Shown: positions 1-5,975 of the stretch, piece after piece | How the letters are laid out: each line of letters starts with the position of its first letter | Position numbering within the stretch: the first letter of the stretch is position 1 | Assembly (NCBI GenBank): GCA_001768125.1 | Contig: MENB01000162.1 | Location: 5,217-11,191 of the forward strand | Source: Armatimonadetes bacterium RBG_19FT_COMBO_69_19 | GTDB lineage: Bacteria; Sysuimicrobiota; Sysuimicrobiia; Sysuimicrobiales; Kaftiobacteriaceae | Length of the DNA stretch: 5,975 nt | Reading direction: 5' to 3' | Position numbers and translations under genes: made by a program | Notes under the pieces: model-generated | The model's input: the letters and a program-made list of their open reading frames with translations, nothing else | The model's database searches: none | Told to the model about the DNA's origin: nothing

Positions 1-733
1 TCTCATGGATGATCGAGGCGACGGAGCGCTGTGCGTACCCGGGCTCACGCTCCTTGATGAAGAAGGCGTTCTCGGCGATCCGGCAGGCGTCAAGGAAGAA
101 CGGCAGCGCGTGGCGATCGGCGAGGGTGCGCACCGCCCGCAAGTTCGCCAGCGAGACCGGCTGACCGCCGCCGCTGTTGCAGGTCACCGTCATGAGGATG
201 AGGGCGATGCGATCGCGCCCGAGATCCTCGATCAGCGCCTCGGCCTGGTCGAGGTCGAGGTCCCCCTTGAAGGGCAGGCGCGACGTCGGATCATGGATGG
301 CCTCGACCGCCAGATCGTCGGCGATGCCCTGCTTGTGCTCGATGTGCGCCCGCGTGGTGTCGAAGTGGATGTTCCCGATGACGTGCTGGCCCGGATGGAC
401 GAGCACGGTGAACAGCAGGTTCTCAGCGCCCCGGCCCTGGTGCGTGGGCAGGACGTGCGGAAAGCCGAAGAGTTCAGTCGCTGATTCCTGCAGGTGGTAG
501 AAGGAGCGGCTGCCCGCGTAGGCCTCGTCCCCCAGCATGAGCGCGCTCCACTGACGGTCGCTCATCGCGCCGGTGCCGCTGTCGGTGAGGAGATCGATGG
601 CCACGTCCTCGGATCGGAGGTTGAACAGGTTGTATCCGGCAAGATCGAGCAGACGCACGCGCTCCTCCCGCGTCGTCCGCCGAATCGGCTCGACGACCTT
701 GATGCGGTAGGGCTCCGCCCGCGGCAGCGTCAC
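1..733 (-). CDS. tnaA: Tryptophanase-family PLP-dependent beta-eliminating lyase (5' part)
   Basis: The first 244 residues are visible; the gene runs off the left edge. The family (tryptophanase and tyrosine phenol-lyase) splits its amino acid to pyruvate, ammonia and indole or phenol. Visible signatures by residue are AEPYRIKVVEP (6-16), F37, T50 in LLTDSG, Y72 in DEAYAGS, R101 in THQGRGAE, N186 in CNSGGGQPVS, and D215/R218 in LDACRIAENAFFIKE. These match cofactor- and substrate-binding positions in Citrobacter tyrosine phenol-lyase. The PLP lysine (expected near 258) lies just outside. D125 in HFDTTRAH occupies the position that is Asp in tryptophanases and Thr124 in tyrosine phenol-lyases, favouring tryptophanase, although length and much of the sequence are closer to tyrosine phenol-lyase. 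The GTG at 733 overlaps the preceding TGA (GTGA) and gives the expected N-terminal length; the next in-frame ATG is codon 57. No Shine-Dalgarno is visible, so coupling to the GerW-like gene is likely. Confidence 0.92.
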   Translation of the reverse strand, partial: MTLPRAEPYRIKVVEPIRRTTREERVRLLDLAGYNLFNLRSEDVAIDLLTDSGTGAMSDRQWSALMLGDEAYAGSRSFYHLQESATELFGFPHVLPTHQGRGAENLLFTVLVHPGQHVIGNIHFDTTRAHIEHKQGIADDLAVEAIHDPTSRLPFKGDLDLDQAEALIEDLGRDRIALILMTVTCNSGGGQPVSLANLRAVRTLADRHALPFFLDACRIAENAFFIKEREPGYAQRSVASIIHE

Positions 734-1143
734 CGCCGCGCCGCGATCGCCCGCGCGGTGCGGGTGCCCCAGAACACCGCCCAGGCGACGACGAACGCGC
801 CGATCGCCACGATCTTCGTCACGTTGATGATGGGCCGCACCCTGATCGTGCCGTCGACCGCCTCGATGAGCGCGATGGGCTCGATCCGCACCCCGCCGCC
901 TCCTCCGCCGCCGCCCGGAGCTTCCGTGTCCTTGTCTTTGCCCGGACCCGTGCCCCCGCCCATCCCGAATCCGTACTGGACCGAGGCCACCGGGATGACC
1001 GTGCGGCCGTCGAGCTGGATGGGGTCGCCGAAGACGGCCTGGACCCCGGCCTTGCTCTGCATGTCCGCGAAGCGCTTCTGCAGATCCTCGAGGAACATTG
1101 GATTCCCCCCTTCTGCTCTGACTTTCCCCCGCCTCGGACTCAT
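730..1143 (-). CDS. GerW/YtfJ-family protein with C-terminal membrane anchor
   Basis: This 137-residue protein belongs to the GerW (YtfJ) family, known from spore-forming Bacillota but also present in non-sporulating bacteria. Its biochemical role is not established. Family features seen are the GDPI segment (39-42), RTVIPV (47-52), the Gly-rich YGFGMGGG (57-64), a disordered linker with eight consecutive glycines (77-84), then RIEPIALI (86-93) and a final strand leading into a hydrophobic helix (about 110-126) followed by an Arg-rich end. It is therefore probably anchored by its C-terminus. The ATG at 1143 is preferred: it overlaps the upstream TGA (ATGA) and has AGGAGGTG 5 nt ahead. An alternative ATG at 1098 (starting MFLEDLQ, with a G-run upstream) would give 122 residues and matches the conserved N-terminus equally well. 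Its stop overlaps the lyase start. A sporulation role is not shown by the sequence. Confidence 0.85.
   Translation of the reverse strand: MSPRRGKVRAEGGNPMFLEDLQKRFADMQSKAGVQAVFGDPIQLDGRTVIPVASVQYGFGMGGGTGPGKDKDTEAPGGGGGGGGVRIEPIALIEAVDGTIRVRPIINVTKIVAIGAFVVAWAVFWGTRTARAIAARR
892..915 (-). repeat. GGN trinucleotide run coding for eight glycines
   Basis: Eight consecutive glycine codons (GGC, GGA and GGG) form a near-perfect trinucleotide repeat within the GerW-like gene, in the linker between the two conserved blocks. Length changes by slippage would stay in frame and mainly alter linker length. Gly-rich linkers are common in this family. Confidence 0.75.
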
Positions 1144-1532
1144 CGCTGCACCTCCTGTGTCCCGGCCACGCGCGCCGTGATCCATGCTGCGAGTGGCACG
1201 TACACCGTCTCGGAAATCCCTCCGGCGAGCGCCTCTCGCCACGTGTAGCCCGGGCCCATCGCCTGACCGATCTCTCCCGCGATGAACATCGCGTACCAGA
1301 GGGCCGCGTAGGGGATCCAGCGCCGCCCCAGCCGCGGCCGGGCGAGGGCGTAGAGACCGACGAAGGCGGCCGCCGTGCCGGCCTTCGACAGGAGGATCCC
1401 GGTGAGGAAGATCGTGACCGATCCCGGAGGGACGGCCATCCCCCAGAACGACGCGAAGGCCGCATAGACGAGGATGGGGACGGTGTAGATGATCGCCAGC
1501 ACGGCGAGCCCCGCGAGCACCAGCCGTGTCAT
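1140..1532 (-). CDS. Small four-helix integral membrane protein, unknown function
   Basis: This 130-residue hydrophobic protein has four predicted membrane segments: about 4-32, 38-64, 73-95 and 103-124. A basic loop (RPRLGRRW, 65-72) between helices 2 and 3 suggests a cytoplasmic side there. Two glutamates lie in or near the last helices, in GEIGQ (E87) and GGISETVY (E108), and may matter for function or assembly. No characterised family is recognised. The ATG at 1532 is chosen because it overlaps the TGA of the preceding gene (ATGA), has GGGGAGG 5 nt upstream, and begins exactly at the hydrophobic protein. The same frame is open upstream to about 1895, but that extension overlaps the 161-aa gene and is Arg/Pro-rich. 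Its own stop overlaps the next start by 4 nt. Confidence 0.82.
   Translation of the reverse strand: MTRLVLAGLAVLAIIYTVPILVYAAFASFWGMAVPPGSVTIFLTGILLSKAGTAAAFVGLYALARPRLGRRWIPYAALWYAMFIAGEIGQAMGPGYTWREALAGGISETVYVPLAAWITARVAGTQEVQR
1149..1156 (-). promoter_or_regulatory. Ribosome binding site of the GerW-like gene
   Basis: The minus strand reads AGGAGGTG, a full match to the 16S rRNA anti-Shine-Dalgarno, 5 nt before the ATG at 1143-1141. It is embedded in the last codons of the membrane protein gene. It is the strongest such site in the window and decides for the 1143 start over 1098. Confidence 0.8.
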
Positions 1533-2014
1533 CTCAGCCTCCCCGCGGCGTGCAGCACCCGCAGCGCGTTGAGCGTGATCATCTCGCTGGGAGCGGACGG
1601 CCCCCAGTCCACGACCTCGACAGTGGCGCCGCCGCTGCCAGGAGGGCGCCACCACCGGCCGTCCGCGTGCCACAGGCCATCCGCCGCGCGCAGGACGTTG
1701 CCTTCCTGAGAGGCACAGCGGCGCACGAGGCCATGGATGCGGGGATGCGGGACGGGCAGGCCGAGCTCGACGAGGGAGACCAGACGCCAGTGCGCCCCAT
1801 CCCACTTCTTGTAGGGATGCACCCCGAAGCCGCCGTCGCTCCACTGCCCCGCCAGCAACGCGCGCACCATGGGGCTTCGGGGGATTGCGCGGCATAGCCG
1901 CTCCGCTTCAGGCGGGCTGGCCGATGCTCCGGCCAACTCCGTCAGCTCAGCGTAGCGGACCGAGGGGTTCCGTGATCTGAGCAGCCACTCCAGGGCCGGA
2001 TCGGACGTCGGCAT
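1529..2014 (-). CDS. Alpha-toroid-like (prenyltransferase/squalene cyclase-type) protein, short form
   Basis: This is a 161-residue soluble protein of unknown function. Its start ATG (2014) lies 13 nt after the nifJ stop, with GGGAGG 3 nt ahead, which is rather tight spacing. The sequence is rich in Trp, Gly and His, with the QWSDGGFG motif (57-64) typical of QW/prenyltransferase-type repeats. HPYKKWDGAHWRLVSLVELG (66-85) follows, then a WHADGRWWRPPG segment (115-126) and a C-terminal VEVVDWG...PSEMITLNALRVL stretch (132-154). From memory of such proteins, relatives are about 300 residues, with further toroid helices between the first and last of these segments. This copy seems to lack that middle part but stays in frame. 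There is no signal peptide or membrane helix. Its stop overlaps the next gene's start by 4 nt (ATGA). No enzymatic role is assigned. Confidence 0.8.
   Translation of the reverse strand: MPTSDPALEWLLRSRNPSVRYAELTELAGASASPPEAERLCRAIPRSPMVRALLAGQWSDGGFGVHPYKKWDGAHWRLVSLVELGLPVPHPRIHGLVRRCASQEGNVLRAADGLWHADGRWWRPPGSGGATVEVVDWGPSAPSEMITLNALRVLHAAGRLR
1538..1544 (-). promoter_or_regulatory. Ribosome binding site of the membrane protein gene
   Basis: The minus strand reads GGGGAGG, 5 nt before the ATG at 1532-1530. It lies inside the end of the 161-aa gene and supports the short start over the longer open frame. Confidence 0.7.
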
Positions 2015-2027
2015 CGTCCTCCCGACT

Positions 2028-5000
2028 CTATTCTTCGCCGCCGCCTCCCGCCGCTGCCGGTTGGGCAGCCGCTGAGGCAGGGGCCGCCTTTGCCAGCTGC
2101 TCGTAGAGGGCGTACCGGGCGCGGACCTCGCGACGCGCCGAGTCCAGCAGCTCGCGCGCCCGGTCGGGGTCGGTGCGCTCCACCATCTGGAAGCGTGTCT
2201 CCTTGGACATGAACTCGGCCAGGTCCGCCTTCGGCGGGGGCGAGTCCATGACCAGCGCCGACAGGCCGCGCTCCACCCGCCGCGGATCGTACCGGAACAG
2301 CGGCCAGTAACCGGTCTCCACGGCGAGCTTCGCGTGCTCGATACCCAGGCGCAGATCGTAACCGTGCTCGATGCACGGGCCGTAGGCGATGATGAGGGAG
2401 GTCCCCGGGAAGCTGTCCGCCTCGCGGAAGGCCTGCACGGTCTGGATGTCCTTGGCGCCCAGCGCCACCCGCGCCACGTAGGCCGTCCCGTAGGTCATGG
2501 CAAGCAGCCCGAGGTCCTTCTTCGGGATCGCCTTCCCCGCGGTGGCGAACTTCGCCACCGCTCCCAGCGGCGTGGCCTTCGACTGCTGCCCGCCGGTGTT
2601 GGAGTACACCTCGGTGTCCAGGACCAGGATGTTCACGTCGCGGCCCATGGCCAGGACGTGGTCGAGCCCGCCGTAGCCGATGTCGTAGGCCCAGCCGTCG
2701 CCGCCCACGATCCACACGCTGCGGTTGACGAGGAAGTCCGCGAGGAGCTCCAGCCGGCGGGCCTCGATCTCCGCAACGGCGGCCAGACGTCCCCGCAGCA
2801 GCAGCACGCGCTCACGCTGCGCGCCGATCTTCGCCTCGGTCGACTGATCGGCAGAAAGGATCGCGTCGGCCAAGCCCTCGCCGACCCGGCCGGCGAGGCC
2901 CCGCAGGAGCTGCTGGGCCTGCGCCGTCTGGATGTCGATCCCCAGGCGGAAGCCGAAGCCGAACTCCGCGTTGTCCTCGAACAGCGAGTTCGCCCAGGCC
3001 GGCCCGCGGCCGCAGGCATCCACCGCGTACGGCGTGGTCGGCAGGTTGCCGCCGTAGATCGAGGAACAGCCGGTGGCGTTCGCGATGAGCAGCCGGTCGC
3101 CGTAGAGCTGGGTGAGGAGCTTGATGTAGGGCGTCTCCCCGCAGCCGGCGCACGCGCCGGAGAACTCGAACAGCGGGCGGAAGAACTGCGTGCCCTTCAC
3201 GTCGGAGCGGACCTTGCTGCGATCGGGATCGGGTAGCGTCATGAAGAACGCGAAGTTCGCCGCTTCCGGCTCGCGTAGGGAGGCTTGCGGCATCATGTCG
3301 ATCGCCTTATGCGCCGGGTTCGCCTTGTCCGTGACCGGGCAGACCTCGACGCAGAGGCTGCAGCCGGTGCAGTCCTCGGGAGCGACCTGGAGCAGGTACT
3401 GCATCCCCTTAAACTCGGGCCCCCGATACGGAATGGACTTGAACGTCGCCGGAGCCTGCGCGAGCAGCGCGGGCTCCACGACCTTGGCCCGGATCGCGGC
3501 GTGCGGGCAGACCAGCGTGCACTTGTTGCACTGGATGCAGATCGCCGCATCCCATACCGGGATCGCATCCGCGATGTTGCGTTTCTCCCACTGGCTGGTA
3601 GCCACGGGCCACGTGCCGTCGGGCGGGAACGCGCTCACCGGGAGGAGATCCCCCTGCCGGGCGAGCATCGCGGCCGTCACGCGCTGCACGAAGTCGGGGG
3701 CGCCCTCACCCACCATCGGCGGCCGCGTCCGTGTGGCCGTCGCAGCCGCCGGGACGTGCATCTCATGCAGGTTGGCCAGCGTCGCGTCGACCGCCTCGAA
3801 GTTGGCGCGGACGACGTCCTCGCCCTTCCGCCCGTACGTCTTGCGGATGGCCTGCTTGATCTTGGCGATCGCGTCCTCTCGGCTCAGCACGCCGGAGATG
3901 GCGAAGAAGGCGGTCTGCATGATGGAGTTGATGCGCCCGCCCATCCCGGTCTGCTTCGCCACCTTCGCTGCGTCGATGACGTACACGCGAAGGCGCTTGC
4001 GGATGATTTCCTCCTGGACGTCCAGGGCCAGCCGGTCGAAAACGTCCTCCGGCCCGAACGGCGCGTTGAGGAGCACCACGGCGCCCGGCGCGGCGGTCTC
4101 CAGCACCGGGTAGCGGTCCAGGAAGCCCCACTGGTGACAGGCCACGAAGTTCGCGCGGGAGATCAGATAGCTGCTGCGGATCGGCCGCGGCCCGAACCGC
4201 AGATGCGACACGGTTACAGCGCCAGACTTCTTCGAATCGTAGACGAAGTAGCCCTGCGCGTAGTTGTCCGTCTCCTCACCGATGATCTTGATGGAGTTCT
4301 TGTTGGCGCCCACCGTCCCGTCGGCGCCCAGGCCGTAGAAGACGCAGCGTGTCACGTCCTCGGACTCGATCGAGAACTCGCGATCCACGACCAGCGAGGT
4401 GCCGGTCACGTCGTCGACGATGCCCACGGTGAAGTGGTTCTTGGGGCGAGGACGGCGCAGCTCATCGAAGACAGCCGCCACCATCGCCGGCGTGAACTCC
4501 TTGCTCGACAGCCCATACCGGCCGCCGATGACGCGGGGCATCTGACGGAACGGGCCCCCGTTCCCGACGGTCTCGCCCAGCGCAGCCAAGACGTCCATGT
4601 ACAGCGGCTCACCGAGCGACCCCGGCTCCTTGGTCCGGTCCAGCACCGCGATCGACCGTGCACTGGCGGGCAGCGCGGCGATGAACGCGCTCACCGAGAA
4701 CGGCCGGTACAGGCGCACCTTGAGCACGCCGACCCGTTCGCCGCGGGCGAGCATCCACTCTACCGTCTCGTGCGCAACCTCCGCCCCAGAACCCATCGCA
4801 ATGATGACGCGCTCTGCCTCAGGATGCCCCACATAGTCGAAGAGGTGGTAGGCGCGCCCCGTGAGGGAGGCGAAGCGGTCCATCACCTGCTGGACCAGCA
4901 CAAGCGCGGCCAGGTAGTACGGATTGCTCGCCTCGCGCGCCTGGAAGAACGTGTCCGGATTCTGGGCCGTGCCGCGGATCATCAGCCGGTCCGGGGACAG

Positions 5001-5624
5001 CGCCCGCTCGCGGTGCGCGCGGATCAGCGTCTCATCGAGCATCGCCCGCAGGTCGTCGTCGGTCAGCTCCTCGATCTTGGACACCTCGTGGCTGGTGCGG
5101 AAGCCGTCGAAGAAGTGCAGGAACGGCACCCGGGCCAGAAGCGTCGCGGCGTGCGCGACCACGGCGAGGTCGTGGGCCTCCTGGACGGAGCCGCTCGCCA
5201 GCATCGCGAAGCCGGTCTGCCGGGCGGCCATGACGTCGGAGTGATCCCCGAAGATGGACAGGGCGTGCGTGGCCAGCGTGCGCGCCGAGACGTGCATCGC
5301 GAACGACGTCAGCTCGCCGGCGATCTTGTAGAGGTTGGGGATCATGAGGAGCAGCCCCTGGCTGGCGGTGAAGGTGGTGGTCAGGGCTCCGGCCTGCAGC
5401 GCCCCGTGCACCGCTCCCGCCGCCCCGCCCTCCGACTGCATCTCCGCCACCTGCGGCACCGTGCCCCAGATGTTGGTCCGGCGCTTCGCGGACCATTCGT
5501 CGGCGAGCTCGCCCATCGTCGACGAGGGGGTGATGGGATAGATGGCGATGACCTCGCTCGCCCGGTAGGCGACCGAGGCCGCGGCCTCGTTCCCATCGAT
5601 CGTGATCAACCGTCGTACCGTCAT
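2028..5624 (-). CDS. nifJ: Pyruvate:ferredoxin (flavodoxin) oxidoreductase
   Basis: This complete 1198-residue single-chain enzyme oxidatively decarboxylates pyruvate with CoA to acetyl-CoA and CO2, passing electrons to ferredoxin or flavodoxin in the cytoplasm. Length is normal for the family. Domain I (about 1-260) has the YPITPSS loop (30-36), a Glu in EMQSEGG (E65) matching the thiamine-activating Glu, and R115 matching the pyruvate-binding Arg. A transketolase-C-like domain (about 261-415) and the gamma-like domain starting near GLGADGTVGANKNS (431-444) follow. The 2[4Fe-4S] ferredoxin domain has CxxCxxCxxxCP twice (C696/699/702/706 and C752/755/758/762). The thiamine domain has all four expected proximal-cluster cysteines (C825, C828, C853, C1084) and the GDG...N thiamine motif (975-977, N1009). 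No key residue is missing. The last 20 residues are a low-complexity Ala/Gly tail. The ATG at 5624 is preceded by AAGGAG at 5 nt. Confidence 0.98.
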   Translation of the reverse strand: MTVRRLITIDGNEAAASVAYRASEVIAIYPITPSSTMGELADEWSAKRRTNIWGTVPQVAEMQSEGGAAGAVHGALQAGALTTTFTASQGLLLMIPNLYKIAGELTSFAMHVSARTLATHALSIFGDHSDVMAARQTGFAMLASGSVQEAHDLAVVAHAATLLARVPFLHFFDGFRTSHEVSKIEELTDDDLRAMLDETLIRAHRERALSPDRLMIRGTAQNPDTFFQAREASNPYYLAALVLVQQVMDRFASLTGRAYHLFDYVGHPEAERVIIAMGSGAEVAHETVEWMLARGERVGVLKVRLYRPFSVSAFIAALPASARSIAVLDRTKEPGSLGEPLYMDVLAALGETVGNGGPFRQMPRVIGGRYGLSSKEFTPAMVAAVFDELRRPRPKNHFTVGIVDDVTGTSLVVDREFSIESEDVTRCVFYGLGADGTVGANKNSIKIIGEETDNYAQGYFVYDSKKSGAVTVSHLRFGPRPIRSSYLISRANFVACHQWGFLDRYPVLETAAPGAVVLLNAPFGPEDVFDRLALDVQEEIIRKRLRVYVIDAAKVAKQTGMGGRINSIMQTAFFAISGVLSREDAIAKIKQAIRKTYGRKGEDVVRANFEAVDATLANLHEMHVPAAATATRTRPPMVGEGAPDFVQRVTAAMLARQGDLLPVSAFPPDGTWPVATSQWEKRNIADAIPVWDAAICIQCNKCTLVCPHAAIRAKVVEPALLAQAPATFKSIPYRGPEFKGMQYLLQVAPEDCTGCSLCVEVCPVTDKANPAHKAIDMMPQASLREPEAANFAFFMTLPDPDRSKVRSDVKGTQFFRPLFEFSGACAGCGETPYIKLLTQLYGDRLLIANATGCSSIYGGNLPTTPYAVDACGRGPAWANSLFEDNAEFGFGFRLGIDIQTAQAQQLLRGLAGRVGEGLADAILSADQSTEAKIGAQRERVLLLRGRLAAVAEIEARRLELLADFLVNRSVWIVGGDGWAYDIGYGGLDHVLAMGRDVNILVLDTEVYSNTGGQQSKATPLGAVAKFATAGKAIPKKDLGLLAMTYGTAYVARVALGAKDIQTVQAFREADSFPGTSLIIAYGPCIEHGYDLRLGIEHAKLAVETGYWPLFRYDPRRVERGLSALVMDSPPPKADLAEFMSKETRFQMVERTDPDRARELLDSARREVRARYALYEQLAKAAPASAAAQPAAAGGGGEE

Positions 5625-5626
5625 GT

Positions 5627-5635
5627 CCTCTCCTT
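5627..5635 (-). promoter_or_regulatory. Ribosome binding site of nifJ
   Basis: On the minus strand this reads AAGGAGAGG, with AAGGAG ending 5 nt before the ATG at 5624-5622. It fixes the nifJ start, and the translated N-terminus (TVRRLITIDGNEAAA) matches the usual beginning of the family. Confidence 0.8.
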
Positions 5636-5639
5636 CGAT

Positions 5640-5657
5640 CGCCCGTCCCGGCGGGCG
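5640..5657 (-). other. Short GC hairpin between the CBS-ACT gene and nifJ
   Basis: A perfect 6-bp inverted repeat (CGCCCG / CGGGCG, arms 5640-5645 and 5652-5657, 6-nt loop) lies directly after the TAG of the CBS-ACT gene and just ahead of the nifJ ribosome binding site. There is no T-tract after it, so it does not look like an intrinsic terminator. At this GC content a 6-bp stem can arise by chance. If real, it might tune readthrough or mRNA stability between the two genes. Confidence 0.25.
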
Positions 5658-5658
5658 G

Positions 5659-5975
5659 CTAAGCCGCGCCGGTCTCCGCCTCCGGCAGCGGCGCCAGGTG
5701 GGTCACTTTGATCCCGTGCTCGCTGAGGGTCTGTACCAAGTGCAGTGGATAGGGCGTGTCGACGCGGACGACGACCTGGCCCATCCCGTTCACCGGGTAG
5801 GCGGCCAAGCTATGGATTTGGATGTCGCACTCGCGGATCGTGCGGATGACCTCGTCGAGGGCCCCCACGCGATTCTCGAGGTCGATCGTCAACCGCGCCC
5901 CGCCGCGGCGCAGCCCCATCAGGTCGATGAACGCGTCAAAGATGTCGCTTTCGGTGATCACGCCGATCACTGCGC
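5659..5975 (-). CDS. CBS-ACT domain protein, AcuB-like (3' end only)
   Basis: This is the C-terminal part of a gene whose start lies beyond the right edge; the frame stays open to the edge and ends at a TAG (5661-5659). The first visible residues, VIGVITESDIF, are the typical final strand and helix of a CBS domain. An ACT-type segment follows, beginning GARLTIDLENRVGALDEV, with the usual beta-alpha-beta pattern through IQIHSLAAY and a last strand near GIKVTHLAPL. A CBS pair followed by ACT is the architecture of Bacillus AcuB and its relatives. CBS pairs commonly bind adenosine nucleotides and ACT domains small ligands such as amino acids. The protein is probably cytoplasmic and regulatory, but its ligand cannot be read from the sequence. 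It sits 34 nt upstream of nifJ on the same strand, so co-transcription is likely. The GTG at 5970 is an internal valine of the CBS strand, not the start. Confidence 0.85.
   Translation of the reverse strand, partial: AVIGVITESDIFDAFIDLMGLRRGGARLTIDLENRVGALDEVIRTIRECDIQIHSLAAYPVNGMGQVVVRVDTPYPLHLVQTLSEHGIKVTHLAPLPEAETGAA

Noticed and set aside
1..733. Annotating the left-edge gene as tyrosine phenol-lyase.
   Set aside because: Overall resemblance is high, but the Thr124 position is Asp (D125 here) as in tryptophanases, and the other deciding positions are outside the window, so tryptophanase is the better provisional call.
5..1180. Two plus-strand open frames (5-484 and 494-1180) that could be read as genes.
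   Set aside because: They lie opposite the tryptophanase-family and GerW-like genes, whose minus-strand translations carry clear family motifs. The proline run in the second frame is just the complement of the Gly8 codons.
1533..1895. An upstream extension of the 130-aa membrane protein in the same frame (251 residues in total).
   Set aside because: The extra part overlaps the well-supported 161-aa gene, is Arg/Pro/Ala-rich, and would ignore the strong ribosome binding site and ATGA overlap at 1532.
2053..2069. A 6-bp inverted repeat (GCTGCC / GGCAGC) near the 3' end of nifJ as a possible terminator.
   Set aside because: It is inside the coding sequence of the Ala/Gly-rich tail, has no following U-tract, and the next gene starts only 13 nt after the nifJ stop.
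2334..3236. A 300-codon plus-strand open frame antisense to the C-terminal part of nifJ.
   Set aside because: It has the same GC-driven shadow character, with low-complexity Arg/Gly/Ala/Val/Asp composition and no motif; nifJ covers it with all expected active-site residues.
3285..5711. An 808-codon open frame on the plus strand, antisense to nifJ and to the start of its upstream region.
   Set aside because: It mirrors the intact nifJ coding frame. Strong G/C bias at third codon positions removes stops from the antisense frame. Its translation is Arg/His/Asp/Val-rich without recognisable domains, and all its length is explained by nifJ.
1..5975. CRISPR arrays, insertion sequences, tRNA/rRNA genes and riboswitches.
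   Set aside because: Reading both strands showed no spaced direct repeats, terminal inverted repeats with transposase, or recognisable RNA gene; almost every base is taken by the six protein-coding genes.

Overview
The window comes from a high-GC, densely packed bacterial genome with strongly G/C-biased third codon positions. All six recognisable genes lie on the minus strand, so the transcriptional order runs from high to low coordinates. The gene content points to anaerobic or facultatively anaerobic amino-acid/pyruvate metabolism: a full-length pyruvate:ferredoxin oxidoreductase and a tryptophanase-family lyase. A GerW/YtfJ-family protein and strong AGGAGG-type ribosome binding sites would fit a GC-rich member of the Bacillota or a related terrabacterial lineage. 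That family also occurs in organisms that do not sporulate, so I do not name a taxon.

Layout in transcription order. At the right edge is the 3' end of a CBS-ACT (AcuB-like) regulatory protein (5975-5659). After 34 nt comes nifJ, a complete 1198-residue pyruvate:ferredoxin oxidoreductase (5624-2028) that fills 60% of the window. Thirteen nt later is a 161-aa protein resembling a shortened prenyltransferase/squalene-cyclase-type alpha-toroid protein (2014-1529). It overlaps by 4 nt a 130-aa four-helix membrane protein (1532-1140), which overlaps by 4 nt a GerW/YtfJ-family protein with a C-terminal membrane anchor (1143-730). That gene overlaps by 4 nt the start of a tryptophanase-family PLP lyase (733 to the left edge). 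The last four genes are chained by TGA/ATG or TGA/GTG overlaps, which indicates a translationally coupled operon. No promoter or terminator is evident inside the window, and no stretch over 300 bases lacks a gene.

The most plausible functional link is metabolic. Tryptophanase releases pyruvate, ammonia and indole; pyruvate:ferredoxin oxidoreductase converts pyruvate and CoA to acetyl-CoA, CO2 and reduced ferredoxin; and a CBS-ACT protein could sense adenylates or a small ligand. The roles of the toroid-like, membrane and GerW-like proteins are unknown. I see no mobile element, CRISPR array, RNA gene or clearly novel system. The points worth a second look are the lyase's mixed active-site signature, the apparent central shortening of the 161-aa protein, and the coupled four-gene set.
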